A stretch of 64,000 bases of DNA from Cytophagales bacterium (lineage in GTDB: Bacteria; Bacteroidota; Bacteroidia; Cytophagales; Spirosomataceae), in NCBI GenBank assembly GCA_013298025.1, contig JAAFJE010000009.1, positions 124,001 to 188,000 of the forward strand, read 5' to 3'. A model generated the notes under the pieces. That model ran no database searches. It was given only the letters and a program-made list of their open reading frames with translations, and was not told where the DNA came from. Every line of letters starts with the position of its first letter. Position 1 is the first letter of the stretch. A program made the translations under genes and the position numbers. Shown here in pieces: positions 36,519-44,313 of the stretch.

Positions 36519-36639
36519 TTGCATTGAAGCAATGCGAATGCTTATGGCATTATAGGTTTATTTTTAATTTATACGATTAAATTTTGTTCTTTTGTTTAAA
36601 GTTTTTAGTTTACATCAAAACTAAACATCGAAGACTTTT

Positions 36640-37059
36640 ATGGCATATAACAACTATGTAGAAGCTACCAGAAGTATTGCAGCTTCTTTTTTGAGGAAAC
36701 TTATCATTGGTGTCGTGGTACTTATTGTATTGACTATTGTGGCTACTTTTATTTCTACCCAAGTTCCTTATTCAGAAGGAGATAGGGCTGGTGTAGTGTC
36801 GAAATTTTCTACGAAAGGAGTCATGTTTAAAACCAACGAAGGAGAACTAAACGTAGGAGCACAAGGACAAGTAGGGAATATGGTCAACAATACATGGGCT
36901 TTTACCGTAAGCGACGATTATCCGGACGTTTCGCAAAAACTCAAAGATGCCTTGCTTTCAGGCAAGCGGGTGCGTTTGCATTACGAACAACCCTATTTGA
37001 AGTTTTGGTGGATGGGCGATACTGAATATTTTGTTACACAAGTTGATTTTGCTCAGTAA
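36640..37059 (+). CDS. Small single-pass membrane protein, unknown function
   Basis: 139 aa. One N-terminal membrane helix at about 20-42 (KLIIGVVVLIVLTIVATFIS) and a soluble C-terminal part with a beta-rich look (GDRAGVVSKFSTKGVMFKTNEGELNVG, GKRVRLHYEQPYLKFWWMGDTEYFVTQV, each read in parts). I recall homologues in Cytophagales carrying a misleading phosphogluconate dehydrogenase label; nothing here resembles that enzyme. Monocistronic between the ABC permease and the Rpn nuclease. Confidence 0.7.
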   Translation: MAYNNYVEATRSIAASFLRKLIIGVVVLIVLTIVATFISTQVPYSEGDRAGVVSKFSTKGVMFKTNEGELNVGAQGQVGNMVNNTWAFTVSDDYPDVSQKLKDALLSGKRVRLHYEQPYLKFWWMGDTEYFVTQVDFAQ

Positions 37060-37149
37060 GACATAGACCATTAAAAATGAACTTATTAGACCAAAGCATG
37101 AGGTTTATTTGTACATTTGTTATACAAGAAATTGATAGCAAACGATAAG

Positions 37150-37974
37150 ATGAAAGCAAAATATGTAAACCCGTTTACAGATTTCGGTTTTAAAAAAATA
37201 TTTGGTGAAGAAGCTAGTAAACCATTACTTATTGACTTCTTGAACGCTCTATTACCTCATGCCGATAAAATTATTGACTTAACTTTTAAAAATAACGAAC
37301 AGTTAGGACAAACTGACCTAGATAGAAAAGCAATCTATGATATTTACTGCGAGAACGAAAAAAATGAAAAATTTATCGTTGAACTGCAAAAGGCAAAGCA
37401 GAATTATTTTAAAGAAAGAACCATTTATTATTCGACTTTCCCAATTCGAGAACAAGCCGAAAAAGGCGAATGGAATTATAAGTTGAAAGCAGTATATTGT
37501 ATCGGAATTTTAGATTTTACATTTAATGATTACGAATCTGAGCTAGAAAAAAGTGATGTTGTTCATACAATCAAACTAAAAAATCAACACGGTAAAACTT
37601 TTTACGATAAGCTGACTTTTATCTATCTTGAAATGCCTAATTTCAAGACAGCAGAAAGTCAACTTTCCACTCGGTTAGACCAATGGTTGTACTTTATAAA
37701 ACATTTGGAAGACTTCCAGACAATTCCAGCCATATTTTCAGATGAGGTCTTTAGTCAAGCTTTTGCAAAAGCAGAGCTCGCTAAATTTGGACAATTAGAG
37801 CTTGCGAACTACGAGAATAGTTTGAAAACCTACAGAGATTTGAAAGGTGTTATTGATACCGCCTTTGATGAGGGAAAACTTGAAATGATTCGAGCTTTTA
37901 AAAAAGCAGGGGCTTCAATAGAGACCATAATTCAAGCAACAGGATTATCGAAAGAAGAAATTGAGAGACTATAA
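37150..37974 (+). CDS. Rpn/PDDEXK_2-family nuclease-transposase-like protein
   Basis: 274 aa from ATG 37150 (an upstream in-frame TTG at 37117 is less likely because the family starts at KYVNPFTDFGFKKIFG). Nuclease core: N-terminal FGFKKIFGEEASKPLLIDFLNALL, Asp in DRKAIYDIYC (about 73), Glu in KFIVELQKAKQNYF (about 84), then ERTIYYSTFPIREQAEKG. C-terminal helices end in the family motif ATGLSKEEIERL. PD-(D/E)XK proteins of this group (Rpn, PDDEXK_2, formerly transposase_31) promote RecA-independent recombination or DNA cleavage and often are mobile or defence-linked. AT-rich relative to mdh. Convergent with mdh. Confidence 0.88.
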   Translation: MKAKYVNPFTDFGFKKIFGEEASKPLLIDFLNALLPHADKIIDLTFKNNEQLGQTDLDRKAIYDIYCENEKNEKFIVELQKAKQNYFKERTIYYSTFPIREQAEKGEWNYKLKAVYCIGILDFTFNDYESELEKSDVVHTIKLKNQHGKTFYDKLTFIYLEMPNFKTAESQLSTRLDQWLYFIKHLEDFQTIPAIFSDEVFSQAFAKAELAKFGQLELANYENSLKTYRDLKGVIDTAFDEGKLEMIRAFKKAGASIETIIQATGLSKEEIERL

Positions 37975-38035
37975 AGGTGTTGATTGTTTAAGTATTGATA
38001 ATCCAGTGTTCGTAATTATAACCAGAATAACTTGT

Positions 38036-38068
38036 AAAAAGCGGTGAAGATAGCCTTCACCGCTTTTT
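38036..38068. terminator. Bidirectional terminator between rpn-like gene and mdh
   Basis: Perfect 14-bp arms (38036-38049, 38055-38068; AAAAAGCGGTGAAG and complement), 5-nt loop, A/T runs on both sides. Confidence 0.92.
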
Positions 38069-38081
38069 TGTTGTTTATCAC

Positions 38082-39020
38082 TTATAAAGAAAGCGTAGCA
38101 AGTACATTGTTCATGTTACGCACGGCATCGGCCGATTTGCTAAATAACGCTTGTTCTTCTTCGTTGAGTTTGTAATCAATGATGCTTTCCCAGCCTGTTT
38201 TTCCTAACACTACAGGAACGCCCAAACAAATATCCGATTGACCATACTCGCCTTCCAAAAGTACCGAGCATGGAATAACACGTTTTTCATCTCTGATAAT
38301 CGACTCTACAACCGCTGCCGAAGCCGCTCCTGGGGCATACCAAGCCGATGTACCCAACAAGCCTGTGAGGGTTGCACCACCAACCATTGTATCGGCAGCA
38401 ACTTTATTGAGGGTTTCGGCATCGAGGTAATTGCTCACTGGTGTGCCGTTCCAAGTGGCAAGGCGTTTAAGCGGAATCATGGTGGTATCGCCGTGGCCAC
38501 CAATCACGGTAGCGTGCAAATCGTTTGGCGATACATTCATGGCCAACGATAAATAGCATTTGAAGCGAGCCGAGTCTAAAGCACCGCCCATGCCAATGAT
38601 ACGGTTTTTGGGTAAGCCCGAAGCCTTGAGTGCCAAGTAGGTCATGGTATCCATAGGGTTCGATACAATCACAAAAATGGCATCTGGCGAATATTGCAAA
38701 ATGTTGTCAACCACCGATTTTACAATCCCCGCATTGACCCCAATCAACTCTTCACGTGTCATGCCGGGTTTACGAGGTAGCCCCGATGTAATCACTACAA
38801 CGTCGGAATTGGCTGTTTTGGCATAGTCGTTTGTAACGCCTGTGAGGGTGGTGTCCCAGCCCAATAAAGCGGCTGTTTGGAACATATCCAAGGCTTTTCC
38901 TTCGGCAAAACCTTGTTTGATGTCGAGCAATACTACTTCAGAGGCTAATTCTTTGCGTGCGATATTGTCGGCTGTTGTAGCTCCTACTGCTCCTGCACCT
39001 ACGACGGTTATTTTAGACAT
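38082..39020 (-). CDS. mdh: Malate dehydrogenase
   Basis: 312 aa, LDH-like MDH type of Bacteroidota. NAD-dependent oxidation of malate to oxaloacetate in the TCA cycle, cytoplasmic. Rossmann GAGAVGATTADN (about 8-19), Asp34 region VVLLDIKQG for NAD, substrate Arg residues in GLPRKPGMTREEL (about 81-93), IVSNPMDTMTYLALK with Asp, catalytic His in IGGHGDTTMIPL (about 174). Single gene with a clear promoter. Confidence 0.97.
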   Translation of the reverse strand: MSKITVVGAGAVGATTADNIARKELASEVVLLDIKQGFAEGKALDMFQTAALLGWDTTLTGVTNDYAKTANSDVVVITSGLPRKPGMTREELIGVNAGIVKSVVDNILQYSPDAIFVIVSNPMDTMTYLALKASGLPKNRIIGMGGALDSARFKCYLSLAMNVSPNDLHATVIGGHGDTTMIPLKRLATWNGTPVSNYLDAETLNKVAADTMVGGATLTGLLGTSAWYAPGAASAAVVESIIRDEKRVIPCSVLLEGEYGQSDICLGVPVVLGKTGWESIIDYKLNEEEQALFSKSADAVRNMNNVLATLSL

Positions 39021-39156
39021 AGTGTTAATGTTTTTTGTGAAAAAATAGTAAACAATACATTACCCAATATGAAAGGCTGAAAGGTTTATGTCACAGTCAC
39101 ATAGAGTAAAGAGATTATGAAAGAACTAAAGGCTATCAACCTTTGTCGAGTTGATG

Positions 39157-39186
39157 CAAATGTAAGGCATTTACTTATTCGTCAAA
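39157..39186 (-). promoter_or_regulatory. Bacteroidota-type promoter of mdh
   Basis: Minus strand TTTG (39186-39183), 18-nt spacer, TACATTTG (39164-39157). Leader about 130 nt. Exact consensus match at both boxes. Confidence 0.7.
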
Positions 39187-39653
39187 CTGACCAAAACTAG
39201 ATTTATTTTAATTTTTTATAAGAAAGTTGCTAAACTGTATATGTGCCAAACTTCGTTTGGAATAGGGCTGATGAATGTTTATCAAACTTGTTTTAGTTCA
39301 ATGATATGCCCTATTTTTCTTGCTATTATTCAACTTATGAGGCTTTTAGCCTATTATAAATGCTTGTTGAAAGACAAAAATCGTGTGGAATAAAGTATCT
39401 TTTCATTAGCAAAATATACAAATGAAAGCACAAAAACGAATGCTATAAACGTTTTATGCTTGGGTTGCGAGTAGATAAACCCGTTTTTGTCTTTCCATAG
39501 ATAAGCAAAAGAATCGCCAATTTATGCGATTGGGTTTATAAAAACGTATATTTTCAGTAACTTTAATCGTCTTTTAACGAAAAACGTTTAAATCCGAAAT
39601 CAAAGAAATTCCTTTGCACATTCCTAATTTGATATACACGAGCAATTAAAAAT
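39187..39653. other. Intergenic region with a run of hairpins
   Basis: No ORF. Perfect hairpin 39246-39260 (CCAAAC/GTTTGG); 8-bp closing stem AATAGGGC/GCCCTATT at 39261-39268/39308-39315 followed by TTTTC; and a three-way-junction-like fold at 39424-39495: long stem GAAAG-C-ACAAAAACG with CGTTTTTGT-CTTTC enclosing two hairpins (39441-39457 region and GGGTT/AACCC 39462-39482). None matches tmRNA, RNase P or SRP RNA. Confidence 0.45.
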
Positions 39654-40109
39654 ATGAACGAGACGTTATTACAAAAAGTGTTGCAATCTGTCTTTTTTAA
39701 GAAAGCAACCGACAAAGCAGGCAAATACGTAGGAGGAGGCTTGGTGCTACTTGAATTGTTGCGAGAAGTACTTGTTAAAGTAAAAGCCGTGGCCGACAAA
39801 GAACAAAAAGGCGTAGCTACAGTGTTATCAGAAAAGCTCATGCTTTTGGTACGCATGGTGAAGGCGTATGCAGGTGGGCAATACAAAATTGTGCCTTGGG
39901 CTACCATACTCAAAATTGTGGCGGTGCTGATTTACTTCGTTTCTCCCTTTGATTTTATACCTGATATATTGCCCTTGGTTGGGCTCTCTGATGACCTCGC
40001 TTTGGTGATGTGGCTGTTCAGTTCATTGCATGAAGACATCGCCAATTTTGAAGCTTGGGAAAAAGGACAACTCTGGCAAGATAACGCTTCAAACATGATA
40101 GAATCGTAG
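39654..40109 (+). CDS. YkvA/DUF1232 family membrane-associated protein
   Basis: 151 aa. Basic N-terminal half (LLQKVLQSVFFKKATDKAGK), then the DUF1232 core at about 78-125: PWATILKIVAVLIYFVSPFDFIPDILPLVGLSDDLALV (read in parts), including the conserved SPxDxIPD motif, and WLFSSLHEDIANFEAWE after it. One or two membrane-dipping helices are likely. Function unknown; a small widespread family. First of three rightward genes (this, tatA, gatA), with 105 nt to tatA. Confidence 0.85.
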   Translation: MNETLLQKVLQSVFFKKATDKAGKYVGGGLVLLELLREVLVKVKAVADKEQKGVATVLSEKLMLLVRMVKAYAGGQYKIVPWATILKIVAVLIYFVSPFDFIPDILPLVGLSDDLALVMWLFSSLHEDIANFEAWEKGQLWQDNASNMIES

Positions 40110-40214
40110 TACGGTAGTTGGGGCTGTAGGGTTGTTTGGATAAAAAACAGAAGCTCAACAGCTAAATTCAAAAATCATTAAGTATATTTACAAAAAATTT
40201 AACTCATTACGGAA

Positions 40215-40418
40215 ATGGAACTGACATCAATCTTACTATTTTTGAACAGTTTAGGTGGAGGCGAATTATTGTTGATTGGCCTTGCTATTCTTTTATTCTT
40301 TGGAGGAAAGAAATTACCTGAATTGATGAAAGGCTTAGGTAAAGGACTCAAAGAATTTAAAGACGCTCAAAAAGACGTACAAGAACAAATCACAAAAGGT
40401 TTGGATGATACAAAATAG
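40215..40418 (+). CDS. tatA: Sec-independent protein translocase TatA
   Basis: 67 aa. N-terminal membrane helix about 5-28 ([20 protein letters not shown]), the hinge [23 protein letters not shown] (read in parts) with the invariant Phe-Gly, an amphipathic helix and a charged tail. Forms the pore-like oligomer of the twin-arginine export system in the inner membrane. TatA rather than TatB by shortness. tatC is not in the window. Confidence 0.93.
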   Translation: MELTSILLFLNSLGGGELLLIGLAILLFFGGKKLPELMKGLGKGLKEFKDAQKDVQEQITKGLDDTK

Positions 40419-40570
40419 TTTGAGAATGGATTATATTCCTGAAAATAAGGCTCTATAGTTCCATTTTTAGCGTTTTCTAAGATACTGCATTGCATAGTCG
40501 AGCTTGTTTTTCAGCCTTGACTATGCTCTTGTTTTTTATAGTCTATTCATCATTAATTTAGCTGTTAGCC

Positions 40571-41998
40571 TTGAAGAATTATATAAAACTAAAGGATATT
40601 CAAGCCGATATACAAGCAGGAGAGGTTACGTGCCGTGCGTTGGTTGAATATTATTTAAAAAATATTGCCGAAAAAAACGGAAAACTCAACGCCTTCTTAC
40701 AAGTATTTGACCAAGAAGCCTTGGCAAAAGCCGACGAAATAGACCAAAAATTTCGACAAGGAACGGCGGGAAAATTGGCTGGTATGGTTGTTGGCATCAA
40801 AGATTTGCTTTGCTACAAAGGCCATGTTTCATCGGCAGGAAGTAAAATATTAGAAGGTTTTGAATCGCAATTTACAGCTACGGCAGTACAGCGTTTGTTA
40901 GAAGCCGATGCTATTATTATTGGTAGTCAAAATTGCGACGAGTTTGGTATGGGTTCGACCAACGAAAACTCAGCTTATGGGGCTTGTCTCAATGCCGCTG
41001 GCGAAAATCGGGTAGCTGGCGGCTCGTCGGGTGGCTCGGCAGTGGCGGTACAAGCCGATATGTGTTTGGCATCGTTGGGTACAGACACAGGCGGCTCGGT
41101 GCGTATGCCTGCTGGTTTTTGCGGTTTGGTGGGCTTAAAACCTACTTACACGAGGGTATCTCGTTGGGGACTGATTGCCTACGCTTCGTCGTTCGATTGC
41201 ATTGGCCCTATCACCAAATCGGTAGAAGACGCAGCCTTGCTGTTGGAAGTAATAGCCGGTGCCGACACACAAGATAGCACCGTTTCAAATGAACCTGTGC
41301 CTGCTTATGCCGCTTTTGCCCCTTTGGCACAATCGCCCAAATACCGCATTGGCTATTTGAAAGAAGCCGTAGAAAGTACGGGTTTGCAAGCCGAAGTAAA
41401 GGCTGCCACAGTAGCCAAATTGGCATGGCTCGAAGCCCAAGGACATACCGTAGAGGCGGTTGATTTTCCACTTATCAAATATTTTTTACCGACGTATTAC
41501 ATTCTCACTACGGCAGAGGCAAGTTCTAATTTGTCACGTTTCGATGGCGTAAAATATGGCTACCGTACTGCACAAGCAAGCGATTTGATAACAATGTACA
41601 AGAAAACCCGTGCCGAAGGTTTTGGGAAAGAAGTACGTCGCCGCATTATGCTCGGAACATTTGTGCTTAGTGCAAGTTATTATGATGCGTATTACACGAA
41701 AGCCCAAAAAGTACGTCGCTTGATTAAAGATTATACCGACCAATTGCTCCAAAAATACGATTTTTTGGTATGCCCAACTACGCCTACAACAGCGTATAAA
41801 ATGGGTGAAAAAACCGAAGACCCTATTCAAATGTACTTGGGCGATTTGTTTACGGTTCAAGCCAACGTGGTAGGACTGCCTGCTATTTCTGTTCCCAACG
41901 GACTAGACAACGACGGAATGCCGATTGGCTTTCAGGTGATGGCTGGGGCGTTTCAAGAAGAAGCGTTATTGGCTTTTGCTCATAGCCTACATCCATAA
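40571..41998 (+). CDS. gatA: Asp-tRNA(Asn)/Glu-tRNA(Gln) amidotransferase subunit A
   Basis: 475 aa, standard GatA length. No ATG is available after the in-frame TAG at 40559-40561, so TTG 40571 is the start. Amidase signature: catalytic Lys about 77 in VGIKDLLCYKG, GGSSGGSAVAV (about 151-161) with the cis-Ser, and TDTGGSVRMPAGFCGLVG (about 173-190) with the nucleophile Ser. The GFGKEVRRRIMLGTFVLSA block near residue 355 is diagnostic of GatA over other amidases. Releases ammonia from Gln for transamidation of mischarged tRNA. gatB and gatC are not in the window. The ATPase gene begins 34 nt downstream with no terminator between. Confidence 0.95.
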   Translation: MKNYIKLKDIQADIQAGEVTCRALVEYYLKNIAEKNGKLNAFLQVFDQEALAKADEIDQKFRQGTAGKLAGMVVGIKDLLCYKGHVSSAGSKILEGFESQFTATAVQRLLEADAIIIGSQNCDEFGMGSTNENSAYGACLNAAGENRVAGGSSGGSAVAVQADMCLASLGTDTGGSVRMPAGFCGLVGLKPTYTRVSRWGLIAYASSFDCIGPITKSVEDAALLLEVIAGADTQDSTVSNEPVPAYAAFAPLAQSPKYRIGYLKEAVESTGLQAEVKAATVAKLAWLEAQGHTVEAVDFPLIKYFLPTYYILTTAEASSNLSRFDGVKYGYRTAQASDLITMYKKTRAEGFGKEVRRRIMLGTFVLSASYYDAYYTKAQKVRRLIKDYTDQLLQKYDFLVCPTTPTTAYKMGEKTEDPIQMYLGDLFTVQANVVGLPAISVPNGLDNDGMPIGFQVMAGAFQEEALLAFAHSLHP

Positions 41999-42032
41999 AA
42001 AGTAAATTGTTACATATAGCTAAAATGGAAGA

Positions 42033-43415
42033 ATGAAAATAAGTTTGACTGAAATAGGAGCAATTAAAGAAGGACATATCGACCTATCTAAAAAATTGAA
42101 CGTATTCTGTGGCCCCAATGGTACAGGAAAAACTTATGTAGCATACGCAATTTACGGTATGCTAAAAACGGATTTACATTTTGGTAGAAAAATTGATTTT
42201 ATTAAGGATTTAATTGAAACAAAAAAAACAAAATATACTTTTGACTTTAATGTTATTAATTCGTACCGAGATGCAATATTAACATCATTCAAAGATGATT
42301 TAGATAGCTTATTTGGTGTTAGTCAAGATTTTATAAAATTGAATTTTGGCAAAACAGAACTGAAGTTTCTTGAAAATTACGATTCTCTCAACGATGATTT
42401 AGTACAGGCAGCGTTTACTTTGCAGCAAACTTTTGGAAAAATAGATATTGAGATTGTTAAAAAGCAAGGAGAAGATAATGTTTTGATAGAAATACTAGAT
42501 AAGACTATCTCTAATAAGGATATAGAATTATTAGATGTTTTTTTCTATTCTTCGTTAATATCTATGTTAGCTAAATATCCTGTTAGCTCAACTTTTATTC
42601 TGCCTGTTGAACGTAATTCAATTTTTACATTTAGTAAAGAACTCTCTATTCGTAGGCAAGAGGCTGTTGATTATTTTCATGCCATGACTAGCAAAGAAAA
42701 GCTAAGTAGATTTGATATTTTGTTTACAGATACCAAAAGATACCCACTTCCAATTAGAGATGGTTTACTGATAGCTGAAGATTTAACAGAAATAAAGAAG
42801 AATAAAAGTGTTTTTTATGATTTTGCAACCGAACTAGAAAATAATCTACTTCATGGAAAATTGGAAATAGACAATGATGGGGAACTGAAATTTAAACCTG
42901 ATAAATCACCTAAAAAATCCTTGCCGATTCACATGACGGCCTCTATTGTGAAATCATTATCAAGTTTGGTCATCTATTTGAAGCATATTGCTAGATACAA
43001 TGATTTGGTGATTATTGACGAACCTGAAATAAATTTACATCCAGACAACCAAATTATTTTAACTAAGTTATTCGCAAAGTTGATTAATAAAGGCTTTCGT
43101 TTATTGATTAGTACCCACAGTGACTATGTAGTAAGAGAAATAAATAATTTAGTTATGCTTTCTAATCATAAGATGAAAAAAATAGCTAAAAAGTTGGGAT
43201 ACTCAGAAGATGAATTTATTGCCTATAACAATGTTGATATACATTATTTTGATTATCCTAAAAAGCTAAAAGGAAACAAACAAGTCGTTGTACGAAATTT
43301 GACATTAGCGTTGAGCGGTTTTGAAATACCCTCAATTAATGAGATTATAGATAACCAAAACAACATTGCTGAAGAACTATTTTATGAATTAAAATATTCG
43401 GACGATGAAGAATAA
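42033..43415 (+). CDS. AAA/ABC-type ATPase of a candidate two-gene defence cassette
   Basis: 460 aa. SMC/OLD-like ATPase: MKISLTEIGAIKEGHIDL, Walker A GPNGTGKT (27-34), central LPVERNSIF (the PAER-like motif of defence ATPases), signature-like MTASIVKSLSSLVIYLKH (about 302-319), Walker B and D-loop LVIIDEPEINLHPDNQ (about 324-339), H-switch ISTHSDYVV (about 359-367). There is no TOPRIM domain, unlike OLD proteins, and no nuclease motif. It overlaps by 11 nt the next gene, which carries a PD-(D/E)XK-like core. Codons are clearly more A/T-rich than those of gatA upstream, pointing to transfer. I do not recognise the pair as a named system. Confidence 0.85.
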   Translation: MKISLTEIGAIKEGHIDLSKKLNVFCGPNGTGKTYVAYAIYGMLKTDLHFGRKIDFIKDLIETKKTKYTFDFNVINSYRDAILTSFKDDLDSLFGVSQDFIKLNFGKTELKFLENYDSLNDDLVQAAFTLQQTFGKIDIEIVKKQGEDNVLIEILDKTISNKDIELLDVFFYSSLISMLAKYPVSSTFILPVERNSIFTFSKELSIRRQEAVDYFHAMTSKEKLSRFDILFTDTKRYPLPIRDGLLIAEDLTEIKKNKSVFYDFATELENNLLHGKLEIDNDGELKFKPDKSPKKSLPIHMTASIVKSLSSLVIYLKHIARYNDLVIIDEPEINLHPDNQIILTKLFAKLINKGFRLLISTHSDYVVREINNLVMLSNHKMKKIAKKLGYSEDEFIAYNNVDIHYFDYPKKLKGNKQVVVRNLTLALSGFEIPSINEIIDNQNNIAEELFYELKYSDDEE

Positions 43416-43920
43416 ACTAGAGCTTATTTCTAATGTGCTTGACGACTTTTTCAAAGAAGACAACATAACCAAATTAGTTGAAATACAAGAGGATATGTCT
43501 GTCGATTTTATTAGTGGTAATTTAAGATTTTTGTCTTTTAGTTTCGATAAAATATTGCCTAAAACTGATTTTCCCAAGGGTTTATTCCCTTTTTTCAATA
43601 GAGGTACTCCTAAAGTTTGCTCATTTTGTGATTATGTAATTTTTACAGAATATAAAGGAAAGCTGTTTGTACTATTAATAGAACTCAAAAAAGGAAAGGA
43701 AAATGTAACAAAGCAGTTAAGTGCAGCACAGTGTTTTAGTGAATATGTAATTGCCACCATTAATAGAGTGTATGGTACAAATGTAAAACCAGAAATTCGT
43801 CAAATATCAATTAGGGCTCGTCATATAAAACCTCGACAGATGCAGAAAGATGTTAAATACGAAGACAACTTCCATACTTTTTGTGATAGCAAATTTTGGC
43901 TGAAAAAATACCTGATTTAA
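43405..43920 (+). CDS. Putative PD-(D/E)XK nuclease, partner of the ATPase
   Basis: 171 aa; its ATG lies inside the last codons of the ATPase gene (11-nt overlap). N-terminal 1-50 is helical/charged; then RGTPKVCSFCDYVIFTEYKG with D76 and KLFVLLIELKKGKENV with E93-L-K95, a D-x16-ExK arrangement typical of PD-(D/E)XK enzymes; next a helix KQLSAAQCFSEYVIATINRVYG and a strand EIRQISIRARHIKP, also expected in that fold. A CxxC (72-75) precedes the Asp. No family name recalled. Most likely the effector nuclease controlled by the ATPase. Followed by a 27-bp perfect hairpin. Confidence 0.65.
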   Translation: MKNKLELISNVLDDFFKEDNITKLVEIQEDMSVDFISGNLRFLSFSFDKILPKTDFPKGLFPFFNRGTPKVCSFCDYVIFTEYKGKLFVLLIELKKGKENVTKQLSAAQCFSEYVIATINRVYGTNVKPEIRQISIRARHIKPRQMQKDVKYEDNFHTFCDSKFWLKKYLI

Positions 43921-43963
43921 CGCTGTATTTAATAGTTTTTCTACAGTTTGATATATGTTAATT

Positions 43964-44030
43964 GGTAAAAAACGCAATACCCAATACAGAAGAAACACCA
44001 AGGTCTGTATTGGGTATTGCGTTTTTTACC
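43964..44030 (+). terminator. 27-bp perfect inverted repeat, probable strong terminator
   Basis: Arms 43964-43990 and 44004-44030 are perfectly complementary over 27 bp, loop 13 nt; the right arm ends in GCGTTTTTTACC. It begins 43 nt after the nuclease stop. Twice as long as the other terminators here (12-14 bp), so a mobile-element end or processed RNA hairpin is an alternative. Confidence 0.7.
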
Positions 44031-44313
44031 CTACAGACTAGCACAAGTAAAAAAGGGGTATAGACGTTACTGTAATAGATTTTCTTGTAAAAGTTCAATG
44101 CTTTGTTTTTCCTATCCAAAAAAACACTGGTTTCTTTGAAAGAAAATCATTAATTTTGTTTACATTAAGAAGATAGCTGCCAATAGATTATTCTAAAATA
44201 GAGCTATCTATTGGTATAAAATAGGCAAAATAAGCCATAAAAGAGCAGTTTATTCTTCAAGCGTAATTTTACGCCACTAAGGTTGATTTTTCATTGTATC
44301 GCTAATTACATAG
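44031..44313 (+). promoter_or_regulatory. Promoter-like box and leader of the transglycosylase gene
   Basis: TAATTTTG at 44151-44158 fits the -7 consensus (no well-spaced -33 box). Just after it are two overlapping stems: AGATAGCT/AGCTATCT (44171-44178/44202-44209) and CCAATAGA/TCTATTGG (44180-44187/44207-44214). Their order (a, b, a', b') allows a pseudoknot or two exclusive folds. Leader about 150 nt. Confidence 0.45.

Noticed and set aside
36640-37059. 6-phosphogluconate dehydrogenase as a name for the small membrane protein
   Set aside because: No Rossmann motif, far too short, and a membrane helix is present; the name would be a propagated annotation error.
39261-39315. Simple terminator for mdh
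   Set aside because: mdh is transcribed leftward away from this site, so the hairpin cannot terminate it; kept only as part of the hairpin cluster.
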